Assembly: GCA_035772785.1 (NCBI GenBank)
Contig: JAOCPU010000035.1
Location: 62,001 to 126,000 of the forward strand
Length of the DNA stretch: 64,000 nucleotides
Direction of reading: 5' to 3'
Origin: Phlebiopsis flavidoalba
Taxonomy: Eukaryota; Basidiomycota; Agaricomycetes; Polyporales; Phanerochaetaceae
Numbering within the stretch: position 1 is the stretch's first letter; each line of letters begins with the position of its first letter. The notes beneath the pieces were generated by a model. That model worked only from the letters and a program-made list of their open reading frames with translations, had not been told where the DNA came from and made no database searches. Shown here one piece after another: positions 1 through 13,108 of the stretch. The position numbers were made by a program, and so were the translations under genes.

Positions 1-1185
1 GGCTGGATCCCAATTCTCGCTCGTTCTTTGAGATGACCACGACTCATGCCCTTATGGGATTCGCCGTAGAGAATTCGGGTACCGAGTGAACGGGTAATGG
101 TCGGCATGGCGGAATAGATCGAGAGCTTATCCGGTTTGAAGACCAAGCCGGAACCTCACACAATGGTCGGACATGCTGTGTACCTTTAGCTGAGTTCTGT
201 GAGGTAAGGTATACACACGATCCACCCTATCTGCTTGAGCATGTTGATTGACAGAGAGGTTCCGGGTTCACAGCTCACGACCATGATTGTCCACCAAGAA
301 CAGTGCAACGAATATCTAGTGCACCAACGTGTTGACCTGAGCTTGAGGGACATGCCCGGACGTCCTTCGGCCACCATATTGTCTATAAGTATGAGCATTG
401 AAAGAGTAGACAATGATATGTTAATGTGCAGAGTCGCCTTGTTCCCGTTGTATGAGACCGAGACGCCCACGATAACTCCGTCCGCGAGGATGTCTTGCGG
501 CTTTGTTGCGGTCCTTCCTGTGACTGGTGCTCCGCCTTCTTGATGAATTCGGCTTTGACAGCTTTTGCACGGGCAATCTAAGCAGTGCAAGGAAGTTATT
601 GAGCTCCAATGGGTAGCCTGACTTGACGGAGTACGGAGTCGTACCTCTTGCGTTCTGTGGAGACACTCTAAGTAATCGTCCGCTTGCACGCGACATTGAG
701 AGGGGCTGTCCGTCGAAGCGTAACACTATAGCGTAGGAGATCTGTTTTGAGTTTCTGGTTCAAACATTGTCCTGACGCACCTTGGAGAGAACTCCTGCCA
801 GAACGCGAAAACACCGAGACTGGCCTAACATACGGTTACTCACCAAAAACCTGCCAGGTGAAACAGAAATCATACCTCCGTTAAAACCAAAACCCGACTA
901 CAGCAAGACTATATCAGTATTGGGACTGCAAGATGCATTTCAAGATGGGGCACGCACGCGGGCCATGAAAGAGGTTTTGTTGCTGTATGTGCTGGTGAGC
1001 GGAGGACTGAGGTCTTGTCACACGGTGTTACCCGACAGCGTGATAGGCTGTCACTAGTGACATGACGTGACCGTGTGTGGGAGAGGCGCCCATATAGTAG
1101 TACGTACAGCCTCGCGAATTCGAAGCGTGTTCCACACAAACCACGTCCTCAAATTCGCTGGCACCAAGACTCGACAGTACAAAAT
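1..1185. other. No recognised gene; upstream region of the Get5-like gene
   Basis: I could not match any reading frame here to a known family. The longest frame (minus strand, 186-689) has no domain, no signal peptide and no convincing exon structure, so I do not call it. The last 300 bases probably hold the promoter of the plus-strand gene starting at 1186. A perfect 14-base palindrome lies at 1049-1062. Confidence 0.5.
1049..1062. promoter_or_regulatory. Perfect 14-base palindrome upstream of the Get5-like gene
   Basis: TGTCACTAGTGACA is its own reverse complement. It sits about 125 bases before the start codon at 1186, a plausible site for a dimeric transcription factor. It is flanked by a second, non-concentric inverted pair, CACACGGT (1019-1026) and ACCGTGTG (1070-1077). 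Function is inferred from position only. Confidence 0.3.
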
Positions 1186-2201
1186 ATGGCAGACCAAGCA
1201 GAAGTTAACTTTGTAACGGCGTTCGTCAACAATATATCACAGCAGACCCGTCAATTATCCGGATGATTTCCAGCCACCACTGGAGAGTTACATGAAGAGG
1301 GTGCCAACTTTACCGGTGAGTACCGCGTCGAATTCAAAGCTGTGCGACGATTTACGGGGGTCGCTTTTCCAGTTTGACGTACCAGCACCTCCCGAAATTA
1401 AGCGTGTAGCTGAGGTACCGGCTGGTACGTCTCGCAAGGCTCAGCGGTCGGCACACGCTGACCACCATCTCAGGTGCCATCAGCATAACCATCAAATCAA
1501 CGAAGCCCCCACAATCCTACACTCTATCCTTGCAACCCACAGACACCATCCAGTCGATCAAATCGCAGCTGGCAGCTGAGCCAGGCGCACCACCAGCAGA
1601 TGTGCAGCGGTTGCTCCTCAAGGGCAAGGCTCTCGCAGACGCGAAGCTGCTCAAGGAGTATGACGTGAAGGATGGGGACACAGCGAACCTCATGATAAAG
1701 CCAGGCTACCAATGGGATCCGACTGCCATTGCGAAACCAGAGGAGAAGCCAGAGGAAGCTCCCCCGTCGATTACCCTTGTCCCCGAGCCCCACAGTCGAA
1801 GTCAAGACATGGACATAGTCGTATACCGTCCGTCGTGCTTTCGCCTTCACCGTCTCTTACACCTCTTGCCGACGAGAAGCTGGTTGATATACCCCTTGTC
1901 CTCGACACATCGAATATCCCTACCAACCCTGAATCGCCTGGGCCTGACACACCGTATCACACCGTGATCTCAAAAACCGGAATTCTGGGCGCATCTTCAT
2001 ACTTTCCTCGAGTTAGTCTCCTCATTTTCAGCTATCCTAGTCCATATTGACGCGCACATGAACAGGGGCGAGTTCTCTACGCCCGCCGATGCAGCTCAGG
2101 CATGGGAAGACTTCTTCGTCGCAAGTAAAGGCACGCTCTCCGTTAGTGAGATTGCAAAGATTCGGGACGAAGTCGGTGTTATTGGCATGGCGGGGAATTA
2201 A
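1186..2201 (+). CDS. Get5/Mdy2-like ubiquitin-domain protein (GET pathway)
   Basis: Get5 partners Get4 and Sgt2 in the cytosol to hand tail-anchored membrane proteins to Get3. The start MADQAEVNFVTAFVNNI fits the Get4-binding N-terminus. After a likely intron (about 1315-1369) comes a short linker with VPAPPEIKR. A ubiquitin-like fold follows at about 1480-1720, including QSIKSQLA, VQRLLLKGKAL and LKEYDVKDGDTANLMIKPG. The C-terminal part reads EFWAHLHTFLE, an intron with gtctcc, then AAQAWEDFFVASKG and a stop at 2199-2201, like the Get5 homodimerisation tail. One-base frame jumps interrupt it near 1243 (before PVNYPDDFQPP) and near 1975. Family identity is inferred from the whole order of parts; the ubiquitin-like fold itself is clear. 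Confidence 0.75.
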
Positions 2202-2773
2202 AAACTTTTCAGTAAGCTTCCTTGCCTGTTCAGATACTGTTATGTCTAACGGCCTGGTTACTGTAGCTTTACACATACATGGGACATTAATAGGTTGGCT
2301 TGAGTATCTTTGGATCGCGTAAATTTGGAAAAGCCTCTTAGCGACAGTAGTCATCGCGCTTGCACCAATCGTTCACAGTTTACAGTTTGAGTTATAACAG
2401 TGAGCGATACTGGAAGCGGGTTTACTTGGGGTTCGCTCCAACTATATCCTCATTCAAAAACCAATGTCGGGTCGAGCATACGACTGCAACGACATGACGT
2501 GAAATAAAGAACTTATCAAAGTGGTCAGTTCATTGAGGACTCGACAGGTAGATGATCTGGCTTGAGGGTTGAAACAGGATGAAATCGTGATCAGTGAATA
2601 TGTGATGAGTAAAATCTGTGGTATACAAGCGAGCACTCGTCCGAGGAGAATTGTAATGGTGTGGGAAGAGTCCTATAGATGGGTATACATCTGCAGAAAA
2701 GCAGTCAACGTCCGTGCACACTAGCCACCAAACAGCGCAGGAGACTCACCATCCAATCGTAACGTCGTAAACA
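2202..2773. other. Convergent intergenic region, nothing recognised
   Basis: The region lies between the 3' ends of the Get5-like gene (+) and the sorting nexin (-). I see no conserved reading frame, only AT-rich spacer that should carry both transcript ends. Confidence 0.5.
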
Positions 2774-5456
2774 GTCATGACCAAAACTTGCCAAACACAC
2801 TCGCCCTCGCCGGCGCCCCCAGCAACATCCCGACGCCCTCCTGGATCGCGACGCTGACAGGGCGCATCGGCGCCGAGTCAAATACATGCGGACACGGCTG
2901 CGTGAGCGGCAGCGCTGCAAGCCGTGGGTGCTCGAGCTCGCGCTCGTAAATCGACGGCTGGCGCGCGGACCCTGCGAGGGCGTCGTAGGCGGGGCTGTCG
3001 AAGGTGAGACGTGCGGCTTTCAGGCGAGAGAGGATCTACTTGGGTGAGCACAAGCCATGGACGAAAGGGGTATGGCGTACGTTTTTCGGACAGTGCGATC
3101 TCGCCGTCGAGGTGTTCTGTGGCTAGGACGTGGAAGTCCTCAGCCTTCTGGTCGTGGTACGTCTCGAACTCGGCCATGGTTGTGTTGAGTACCGTCTCAC
3201 ATCGTGCTGCGACTTCCTCGTTCTCCTAGAAATAACGCAAGTCAAGCTAGAAAACGAGAGGTGCTTCTAATATGGCTACTAACATTTCCGTCGACGACGG
3301 CCTCTTGGTATCGCACCAGTGTTGACTTGTGGGTATCCAATACACCCTGAACACAATGTCAATATGATGGATACTCGTGGATTTCCTGAACTTACCGCAT
3401 ACATGGCGGATGGATGCGCGACAGACTTTAACGCTTCGTGTGTTGCGAGTTGGGTTCTACGAGCCTGGTGTCAATCCGGACTCAGATGTGGTGGTTACAA
3501 GGTTATCGTCGGAGACTAACGTGGTCATCGTACAAGTCCGCAACGCTCTGCAGCGTCTCGCTTGTCTTCTGTACTGCTTTCGTCAGCTTGAGGCATTCTA
3601 TTTTTCTCCTTTGAGCACGACAATGCACATATACACAGAATAAAACATACCTGAGCAACCTTCACGCCAACACCATGCACCATCCTCGTTCATATGTCCC
3701 TTTTTCTTGGGGTCCGAATCTTCTTCTTCTTCCGCAATACCTGCTAGTGACGCCTGCGCAAGGGGTTGAGACGTGATGAGGGATAGTAGGGAGTAGCTCA
3801 GTAATCGCTGAGCCTGTGACATCTCTGCAAGGCAAGCTTAGTACACAAGCATACGAGAAGTCTCAAGACGTACCAATACTAGCTTGACGGACCTTTCCAT
3901 AGATGTTCCTCAGGCCCTGTACACCTTGGCCAACTGCGCGAGTGTGTGTATCGAAGCGGTCAGCAACCTCTGTCGCCTCGTCCGAGTCTACGTTAAAGGC
4001 AGGATGGTAGACATGTGCATAAAACGAGGGACCGGCGGTGTGGGTACGAAAGATACTGGGGGGTACTGCTTCTTCCACTCCTAAAATGGCGTTGAGTAAA
4101 GGATGCGCAACGTGGGGCGGCAGACTGACACATTTCGCTCTCACAGCCCAAGGAAGAATGTCAGAACCTCTGCGTACCGCGCGACAGGGTGCCGCACAAC
4201 ACGTCCCAGGTACCTCTCTAGATCCCACGTCGTGCCTCGACAAAGTCGTCGTTGAACCGCCCCGCATACTGCTTCTCGGGCAGCGGGGGCAGCGCAACAC
4301 CGGGAAGTCGACGTGTCAACGCCGTATGCAGGACCACAAAATGTGAGAATCGTCTGTACACAGTGATGCGAATTGGCTCTGGCGGCGAGCCTTCGTCGTC
4401 GTCATACGTTGACTCCGCACCGAAGAGCGACGTGATGGAGTACATTGTGTACGCGCCAGAGAGCATCGACGCGCGCCGCGAGGGTGAGTGCACGAGAATG
4501 CGGAACGGAGGCCACCTTGGGCTTCCATGCGGGGCCCGCCTCGACGAAGTGCCTGTCCGCTTCGCTGAGGCCACCCTCGTCGGCGACCGAGCTTGTGCTC
4601 GACTGGCGTTCGTGGGCCGGCGCTGGGGCAGGTTGTTTTGTCGTCTGCGCCTTGTAGCACGAATTCCTCGGCGCCGCTGGTGACGAAACTTGAGAATCGG
4701 TTTGAGCTGCTTCCCGCCGAGGAGACTCCTGCGGAAGCTGCGGGAACCATTCTCCTGTTGTCTGGTACTTGGCACCAGTGGTTCTGGGGGGTCCTCAAGC
4801 TGTCGCGTAGGGGAGCCTCGAGGTGTTATGGACGAGCCTGAGGCCTCCTTGCGACTCTTGACGCGTACATGGGCGGGCGACAAACTCAAGGTCTGATGCC
4901 TGAGCAAAGTCGTCGGCGGTGAACTATAACGCAATATACTGTAAAATAGTATACCTCCTTCGAGGGGGAGCAAATAGAACGTACCGTATAATATGACTGA
5001 GGCTACAAGCCCAACCTCGGGCCTCCCCTTCCCCTCACTTCCAATATGCCGGACCAAAACTCCACCCATCCCCGACTTCTTCGCGTAGCACATCCAGTCT
5101 GTCCCCCGCAAGCACAGCAGTGAGTTCGCGGAACTCAGGCTTCCCCTCGAACGCATACAACGCGCGCGCGGCCGCCCGTGCTCGGCCTCGAGCACCTCCT
5201 CGTCCGCATCGCGCGACGGCGTCGGCTCGTCCTCGGCCTCGTCGTCGGACAGCGCGTTTACATTGTACTGCGTGAGGCTAGTGCGACTCGTGCGGGCCGC
5301 GCCCTCGGGGGTCGTCAGGGCCTCAGTCCACGCCGACGAGCTGTTCAGGCCTGCATCGAAGTCGGGGTCGGTCCTTGCGCAGGCGTGACCAGGAGGAGGG
5401 CGTTGAGGAAACGCAGCGAACGAGGACGTCGGGGGCTTGGTGGGTGGTTTGGACAT
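2774..5456 (-). CDS. SH3-PX-BAR sorting nexin (SNX9/18/33-like architecture)
   Basis: Such nexins bind phosphoinositides and curve membranes in endocytosis and endosomal sorting. The start MSKPPTKPPTSS is followed by an acidic, Ser/Thr-rich linker. An SH3-like segment lies at about 5180-4990 with ALYAFEGKPEFREL and LDVLREEVGDGWS. The PX domain is at about 4400-4100, with IRITVYRRFSHFVVLHTAL, LPPLPEKQYAGRF and DLERYLGRVVRHPV. The C-terminal half continues with FDTHTRAVGQGVQGLRNIYG and further helical pieces such as MAEFETYHDQKAEDFHVL, as in a BAR-like domain. It ends MLLGAPARASVFGKFWS, stop at 2774-2776. An in-frame upstream methionine at 5564 is unlikely because the extension has no family match. 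Several introns and one-base frame jumps break it, notably inside the SH3. The SH3 and PX calls are firm; the exact subfamily is inferred. Confidence 0.75.
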
Positions 5457-5917
5457 GAGTGGTATCGTTAGAACAAAGCTGAGAGAAACTAGAGAGATGA
5501 GGGATGAATATTTGAATCTGTGAGCACACTCTTTGGACGATTCTATCTGATATCTTGAGTGCACGAGGCTGCAGACGTAGAGTATGACATCGACGTGTGT
5601 GTCTCGCTTAGTGCTTCAAATAACCATACCGACAATGACAAGAAATGGGCAAGCCGAGAGAAAGGGCAGGACGAAAAGGCGTCCGCTTCAGGCGTTTGTG
5701 GCAAAGAGCTACAATCAGTTCGGCTTCGTCACGCTGCAGTGCTCATGCTTACACGGTTACATGTACACCACCGCGTCATCGTGCGCGCTGCACTGAAAGA
5801 CATGACCAAAAAGCTGCAATTAATTGAACTATTCTACTATTCTATTCTGTCTAAATAACCTGAGCGGGGAATAAAGAGTCCACGAAACGAGCACCATACA
5901 AATACAATACCCAACTC
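5457..5917. other. Promoter region of the sorting nexin and 3' flank of the malic enzyme gene
   Basis: This 461-base gap lies between two genes that both run leftwards. It should contain the sorting-nexin promoter and the malic-enzyme transcription start is not here. I see no coding signal and no distinctive motif. Confidence 0.4.
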
Positions 5918-7999
<2,082 letters not shown>

Positions 8000-9608
8000 G
8001 GTAGCAAACGTTGAATTAGCGAATGCAAGCGGGAAGGTTGGGAAGACGGGAAGGCTCTGACGGAAACCAGAGCAGCTTTGGTTGCGGCTATATATGCCAA
8101 CACATCCATGCACTGGTCAAACATGAATGCTGAATCACGGAACCAGACGGGACGACGTAGGTTGCGCTGGAAAACGCGTGCTGGGAGCACCATGTATCAC
8201 GGATGTGCATCGAGGGCGGATCGTGGCCTGGTCGACGGAGACCGGTACACGTCCTGAGAGCTGCCCTGTCGAGAACGGCATAGTTTCCCTTGTCGCGGGC
8301 GGACACGGAGTCGTTGGCTCTGGATCCGCTCACACGACCCATCGCACGCCAGACTGGCCGGAGCCCCGCTGGAACTGAGCCGTGACTCGGTGAGGCTTGG
8401 TTCGAGGATGACCTGGGTTCCGCGCACCAATCGAGTGCGCGCGGTGGCGGTCCAATGAGCAGCGAGCCCGTCCAACTGTTACACAGGTACAAGGCTGATA
8501 GACAACGAACGCTTGATGGTTACAGGCTGATCAATGCTCACCTCTCTTCCGGACTAGATTCTGCATCGTTGTTACCCCTTGCGCACGTTGGCAGCCTCGG
8601 TGACTTCTCAACCAGTCGGCGACAGATTCTAGGCAGAGGGCAGAATATAGCACGTACGAGGGTAAATGCATGTTCAGGGAAATGTCCTGTGACTTGTTTT
8701 GAACCCTCCTTCATCTCAGCTCGTTTGCCGACGGTCATACGATCCGGGGCGCAATGGTGCCAGGTGAGTCATAATTTACAAAAATTCTTCGACGGAGATC
8801 CGTGGCGAGTAACGGGAGACATCACAGCCTGCGAAAGAGCGCCACACAGCACCTCCGCTACCTCCGTCCACGCCCAGACGGAGGGCCACCGAGTGTCCCA
8901 GTCATATCCCAGACGGGCATCTTCTGTTCATGTGAAGGGGCGGGGAATGACTAGGACTTGCAAACGGCCTTCCGGGACACGGCGACATGGCACCATGTCT
9001 CTCAAACAGACAAAATTCGGGCCTCTTCTTCTCAAGGTCGTGCGTGAAAAGTCACTCTACGCACTTGCAGTCGTTCGATGTCGGAACATGTCGCGATTGC
9101 ATTGGTGTTGGAAACATGTCGTGCAATCGTCGTGGTGGCAAGAGCAAAGTGAGATATCATTTGTGATAGCTTACTCGGTAAGTAACGAAGGCTTCGGGGT
9201 TTCAATACATTGACCTCCATAACAACTGCTCTCTGATCGTGGGAAAGTGTCTCGGTCCTCACATCGCAAGACTGGGACAGCTTGAAGTTGTCCACAACTT
9301 GCTTTCGCGTACCGCTCAGCAAAGTCCTGTAAAGTCAGGAAGACCTCGTTGTGCTCATTCAAATATGATGCAAATCTCTTCTTTCTCGTGCATATAGGAT
9401 GGTACAATGCCGACCCAGCTCTGAGAGCTATCGCAATCTTTTCAGTAAGTACCACCACTCCTTCTGACGAACGAGGGGCTGCGGAGGGATTATTGGTTTG
9501 CAACGTGCGTTTCCTTGATATCACTCTGATGCGAATATCTGGGTTGGCTAACATTGTTCTTAAGGTCGTATGGATAAATCTGGTGCTTGTACAGTACGAA
9601 AACACTAC
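8000..9608. other. No recognised gene
   Basis: Long open frames occur on both strands (plus 8455-9213; minus 9171-9605), but none shows a domain, a signal peptide or conserved splice logic I can defend. A decayed or very divergent gene cannot be excluded. Confidence 0.4.
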
Positions 9609-9746
9609 ATGAAACCCCTGGCACTTCAGTCAGTTCTTGCACTAGCTTTATGCTATGCAAGTTATGCCTGCCCTAAGACTGCAGCTCTCGTATCTACTGC
9701 GTATGACGCGAAGAATACACCGTGCTTGGCCGCCGACTTGTCCTGA
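9609..9746 (+). CDS. Possible small secreted protein (first exon or whole)
   Basis: The frame begins MKPLALQSVLALALCYASYA, a good secretion signal: short basic start, hydrophobic core, small residues before a likely cut. It then continues CPKTAALVSTAYDAKNTPCL with two cysteines and stops at 9744-9746 (46 codons). A splice at GTCCTGAAG and an exon starting after CTAG near 9780 (ALARAYKYTSTEKCTYDTF) could extend it. There is no family match, so the call rests only on the signal peptide. Confidence 0.3.
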   Translation: MKPLALQSVLALALCYASYACPKTAALVSTAYDAKNTPCLAADLS

Positions 9747-10248
9747 AGAGCAGCTTGACGTCAATCTCACTTCCCTCTAGGCTCTGGCCCGGGCATACAA
9801 ATATACATCCACCGAGAAGTGCACCTACGATACCTTTCGCACGAATATACGCCTCCCTGTCTTCTATCTAGTGTTGAAGTAGGTCCGTATCCACGCCCTA
9901 CACCTATACGCACGTGGTAGTTCCTCCATGCGGTCTCGAGGCAACGGTGGGTCTGTGTAACGACTTGGGGATCTTCCTTCATTCGGATGTCGGCGACTCG
10001 TGCCTCGGTGGTGATATGACCATTGGCTGCATCGTATGTTCTCAATATTGCAAGAATGTGAGTCCGCCTCTCGTCATGTGGGCGCATCACTGACGGAAAC
10101 TCCAGAAGACACAGGCAACATCCCGTGCCTCTAGCCTATCGCTATGCTTGCCAAGAGCAACCCAGTACATTCACCTAAAAGACAGCGACGTGCACAGATG
10201 TTGAGCACGTACCCTGCTGTGTTGGTTTCACGCTGTCCCGAAGAGAAG

Positions 10249-11339
10249 ATGTCGTGGTCCACACTCCTTGTCGCCCTGCACGCTCGCGTGCGTCCCCTCC
10301 TTTGTCTTTGCTGCTCCGACCGCGGGCACCGCTCTCCCTTCCTACGTTACCAAGTTTGCGCCTCTGTCGTACCTCTCCGCGAGCGAGTCATACCTACCCG
10401 CCGACATTGCTGAGCACCTGAAGCATGTGCAGCCGGAGCTCGACAGAAAGGCCACCTCGAGCAGCGTCACATTCGCCACGATTGGCTCGCTCTCGGGTGA
10501 CACCTACCTCTCGTCCAAGGACAAAGTCCTCAGACATTCCCTCGTGGTTCCACGGCGTTAAACCGGACTCGACAGGCTACACCTCGTCTCCGCGACGATC
10601 ATTGCAGTCGAGAAGTCCGGCGGGATCGTCGATGCCTTCTACTTCTATTTCTATTCGTATGACCACTCCCAAAGTACGTCAGTCATCACTGCACACCGTA
10701 GCGCAAAACTGACCACCTACTGCAGTACCTCGGGCTGGTGTTCGGTGACCACGTTGGCGACTGGGAGCACACAATGGTTCGCTTCGTGAATGGCGTCCCA
10801 CAATCGATCTATCTCTCCGCGCACAGCAGCGGCTCCGCATACACCTACAACACGCTCGTGGGCTCATCGTCGGGCGGGCGGGCGGTGACATACGTCGGGG
10901 CGGGCACACATGCCAACTACGCGACGACGGGCAAGCACCAGCACGACCTGCCCGGACTCGAGGACAAGACGGACGCGGGCACGCTTTGGGATGTCACCAA
11001 GAACTTCCGCGGGTTCTGGTTCGACACCGCGCAAGCTCGAGCTTTGTCGCAGCGGGAGGCGCGGGCCCGGGTGGTGCGGCGCAGGCGACGCGAGGGTCTC
11101 GGTTGGCTTAGCTTTGGCGGGCCACTTGGGGCGACGAGCAGCTCAAGCTGCTTGACGAGGGCCAGTATTGCATCACGTCGGATGAGTGCAAGTACGTCGA
11201 TGGACCGACTGGTACGTCATTGTGGCCTTTCGAGAGCTGTGTGGCTGATCCTCGTATGGCAGGACCGATCGCGAAGAATCTCGGCCGCACTGCGGTGTGC
11301 CAGAAGGAGGCGTCTTGCTCTATCAAAACCTCTCTGTAG
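10249..11339 (+). CDS. Vps62-family protein, probably secreted or vacuolar
   Basis: The family is named after yeast Vps62; its biochemical role is poorly defined. The N-terminus has a hydrophobic leader (10249-10330, frame broken) ending near FAAPTAG, then LPSYVTKFAPLSYLSASESY, LPADIAEHLKHVQPELD and YLSSKDKVL. The hallmark of the family, FGDHVGDWEHTMVRFVNG, is at about 10740-10795, followed by IYLSAHSSGSAYTYNTL, VTYVGAGTHANYATTGKHQH and LWDVTKNFRGFWFD. The C-terminus reads LKLLDEGQYCITSDECKYVD, an intron, then IAKNLGRTAVCQKEASCSIK, stop at 11337-11339. At least three frame jumps occur, near 10290, 10530 and 11030. Identity is firm; the signal peptide is likely but its exact frame is uncertain. 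Confidence 0.8.
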
Positions 11340-11762
11340 GTATATATATCATCTATAATTCACACGGGTTTTTTGGAGTGTCTATTTCTACCGTGGGAAC
11401 CCCTTACGCGTCCTTTGCAAGCACTGGTCTCGGTCTCTTTTCCTGAGCTGTCCGCTCTTGAGATCCATTTGTGGGCATCTCGCTCGCTCTATCAGCGAGA
11501 CAGAATGCACCGTCCGTGCGTGTCGAGATTCTAGGGATTACTCTGGTACGCCGCCTCGCTGAACTCTATAGCTATCCTCGTCCGTCGGGCCTTCCTCCGT
11601 CCCCTCTCGGACTTGCAGCCTGGTCCGATATAGCTGTCAGCGCATGCTACTTCTGACGTACCCGCTGACTTGTGCACCTACCCTCCTCCTCGAGATCAGG
11701 ATGCTGGCCCACTATAACAGACCAGATTTCTAGCCGCGCCTACCCACGCACCCCCGTCAAGA
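11340..11762. other. Intergenic region, probable promoter of the membrane protein at 11763
   Basis: No coding pattern was found. The two flanking genes run in the same direction, so the region should hold the terminator of the Vps62-family gene and the promoter of the next gene. Confidence 0.4.
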
Positions 11763-12653
11763 ATGTCCAGCTCGGCCGCGCCTCCCGTTCATCCTCACTG
11801 CGGTGCACCCCGCTGCGACGACCTATAGGGACGCCGTACCGACAGCAGCGGGCCCGAACGGCACGCTCGTCGCCACGCGTTCCCCTCACCCAGCGCGCTC
11901 CCGACATGGTGGACGGGCATCGGCGGGCCCGCGCTCATCATCATCGTGTTTACGGCGGTCGGCCTGCTTGGCCTCGGTGTGGCGCTGCTGCTAGTCCTTC
12001 GTGCAGTGCGCATACGCCGCCTTGACGGATTTTACGACGACGGCGACGACGCGTTTGGCCCGCTCACGGTCTCGCGGCGCTTGCGCAAGAAGCGCCTCGG
12101 CGAGAAGCCGCGCATATTTGAGCTCCCGATTGCATACTATAAGGGCGGCGAGGGGCGCGAGAACGTCGCAAAGTGGGGCGGCATCGTGGTACGTACCCAC
12201 ACTGGAACCCGAGACTAGCGATACTCACTGGCAGGTCAGCCCATTTCCCTCGCGTTCACGCAAGACAAGCCCACCGCAGACTACTCCGAAAAAAAACGCA
12301 CGAGCACGATCTCGCGCACCTCGACCGCCTCCTCGCTCGCCGACGGCACGTGCGCCCCGCCCGACGCGCTCCCGCACGGCATCGGCGCGTTCAACTGGCG
12401 CTCTCTGCGCCCCGCGCCGCAGCTCCAGGACGCAAGCGTACCCGTCCCAAGTCCACTCTCACCATCGGAGATGGTGACAGAGCCCGAGCGCATGCAAGTC
12501 GCAGTCGCGATCGCTATGCCCCGACCGTCGTCGCAGCAGGGGGCACCGCCGGGTCTGTCGCGGCCTGAGCCCATGCCCGATCTTTGTCTGGGATTCACGC
12601 ATGTCAAGGGGCCTGAGGGAGAGGGGTGGAGGGATGAATACGCCGAGAAGTAG
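11763..12653 (+). CDS. Single-pass membrane protein with Ser/Pro-rich cytoplasmic tail
   Basis: Starts MSSSAAPPVHPH. A short polar N-terminal part (TAAGPNGTLVATRS) leads, after a frame jump near 11885, to WWTGIGGPALIIIVFTAVG and LLGLGVALLLVLRAV, one clear membrane helix of about 25 residues. It is followed by basic residues (RRL), the positive-inside pattern. The tail continues FYDDGDDAFGPLTVSRRLRK, KPRIFELPIAYYKGGEG and, past an intron at about 12189-12235, a Ser/Thr/Pro-rich stretch ending WRDEYAEK, stop at 12651-12653. No enzymatic domain was seen; the usual RING finger of similar-looking fungal proteins is absent. Function unknown. Confidence 0.6.
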
Positions 12654-13108
12654 TATTCTTTGGTTCTCTTTATGACCTGAACGATTCCACGAGATTATGA
12701 CTGCACCTTGACGACTTAGATTTGACGTGCTCGCACGGTATCGTAGATAATGTTTGTAATACATTGTATCCGTAGTCAGTGTACAAACAGTTGAACGCAA
12801 ACTAACACATGCGTTGATGTGAAGAGTACGGAATTTTGGCGTATAATGGTAGGTGCCATAGGAGCGCGCGATCCTCTGTGAGCGAACAGTTGCTGCGTTT
12901 TACATCGTTTGGACACGAACCTTCTCTGTGAAGTCTTTGCGGATTCTCTGATAAATAATTCGGACAGCACACGCTGAAATACACTTATGGATTCTTCGTA
13001 GATCTAAAGTGGCGGGCGCGACGGTACATACATATATACAATTAAACAAATGTGTAAGAGAGATAAAGGATAACGTGTATGCAGCCAGTAAAACCAGTAC
13101 CGGCAACT
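12654..13108. other. Convergent intergenic region, nothing recognised
   Basis: This AT-rich spacer lies between the 3' ends of two membrane-protein genes. No gene or repeat was noticed. Confidence 0.45.

Noticed and set aside
186..689. 167-codon minus-strand open frame
   Set aside because: No recognisable family and overlapping frames on both strands are equally long.
5457..5564. 36-codon N-terminal extension of the sorting nexin from the methionine at 5564
   Set aside because: The extension has no family similarity and an intervening better start (MSKPPTKPPTSS) exists.
8455..9213. 252-codon open frame on the plus strand
   Set aside because: No domain, no signal peptide, no conserved residues and no supporting splice pattern; length alone is not enough in GC-balanced DNA.
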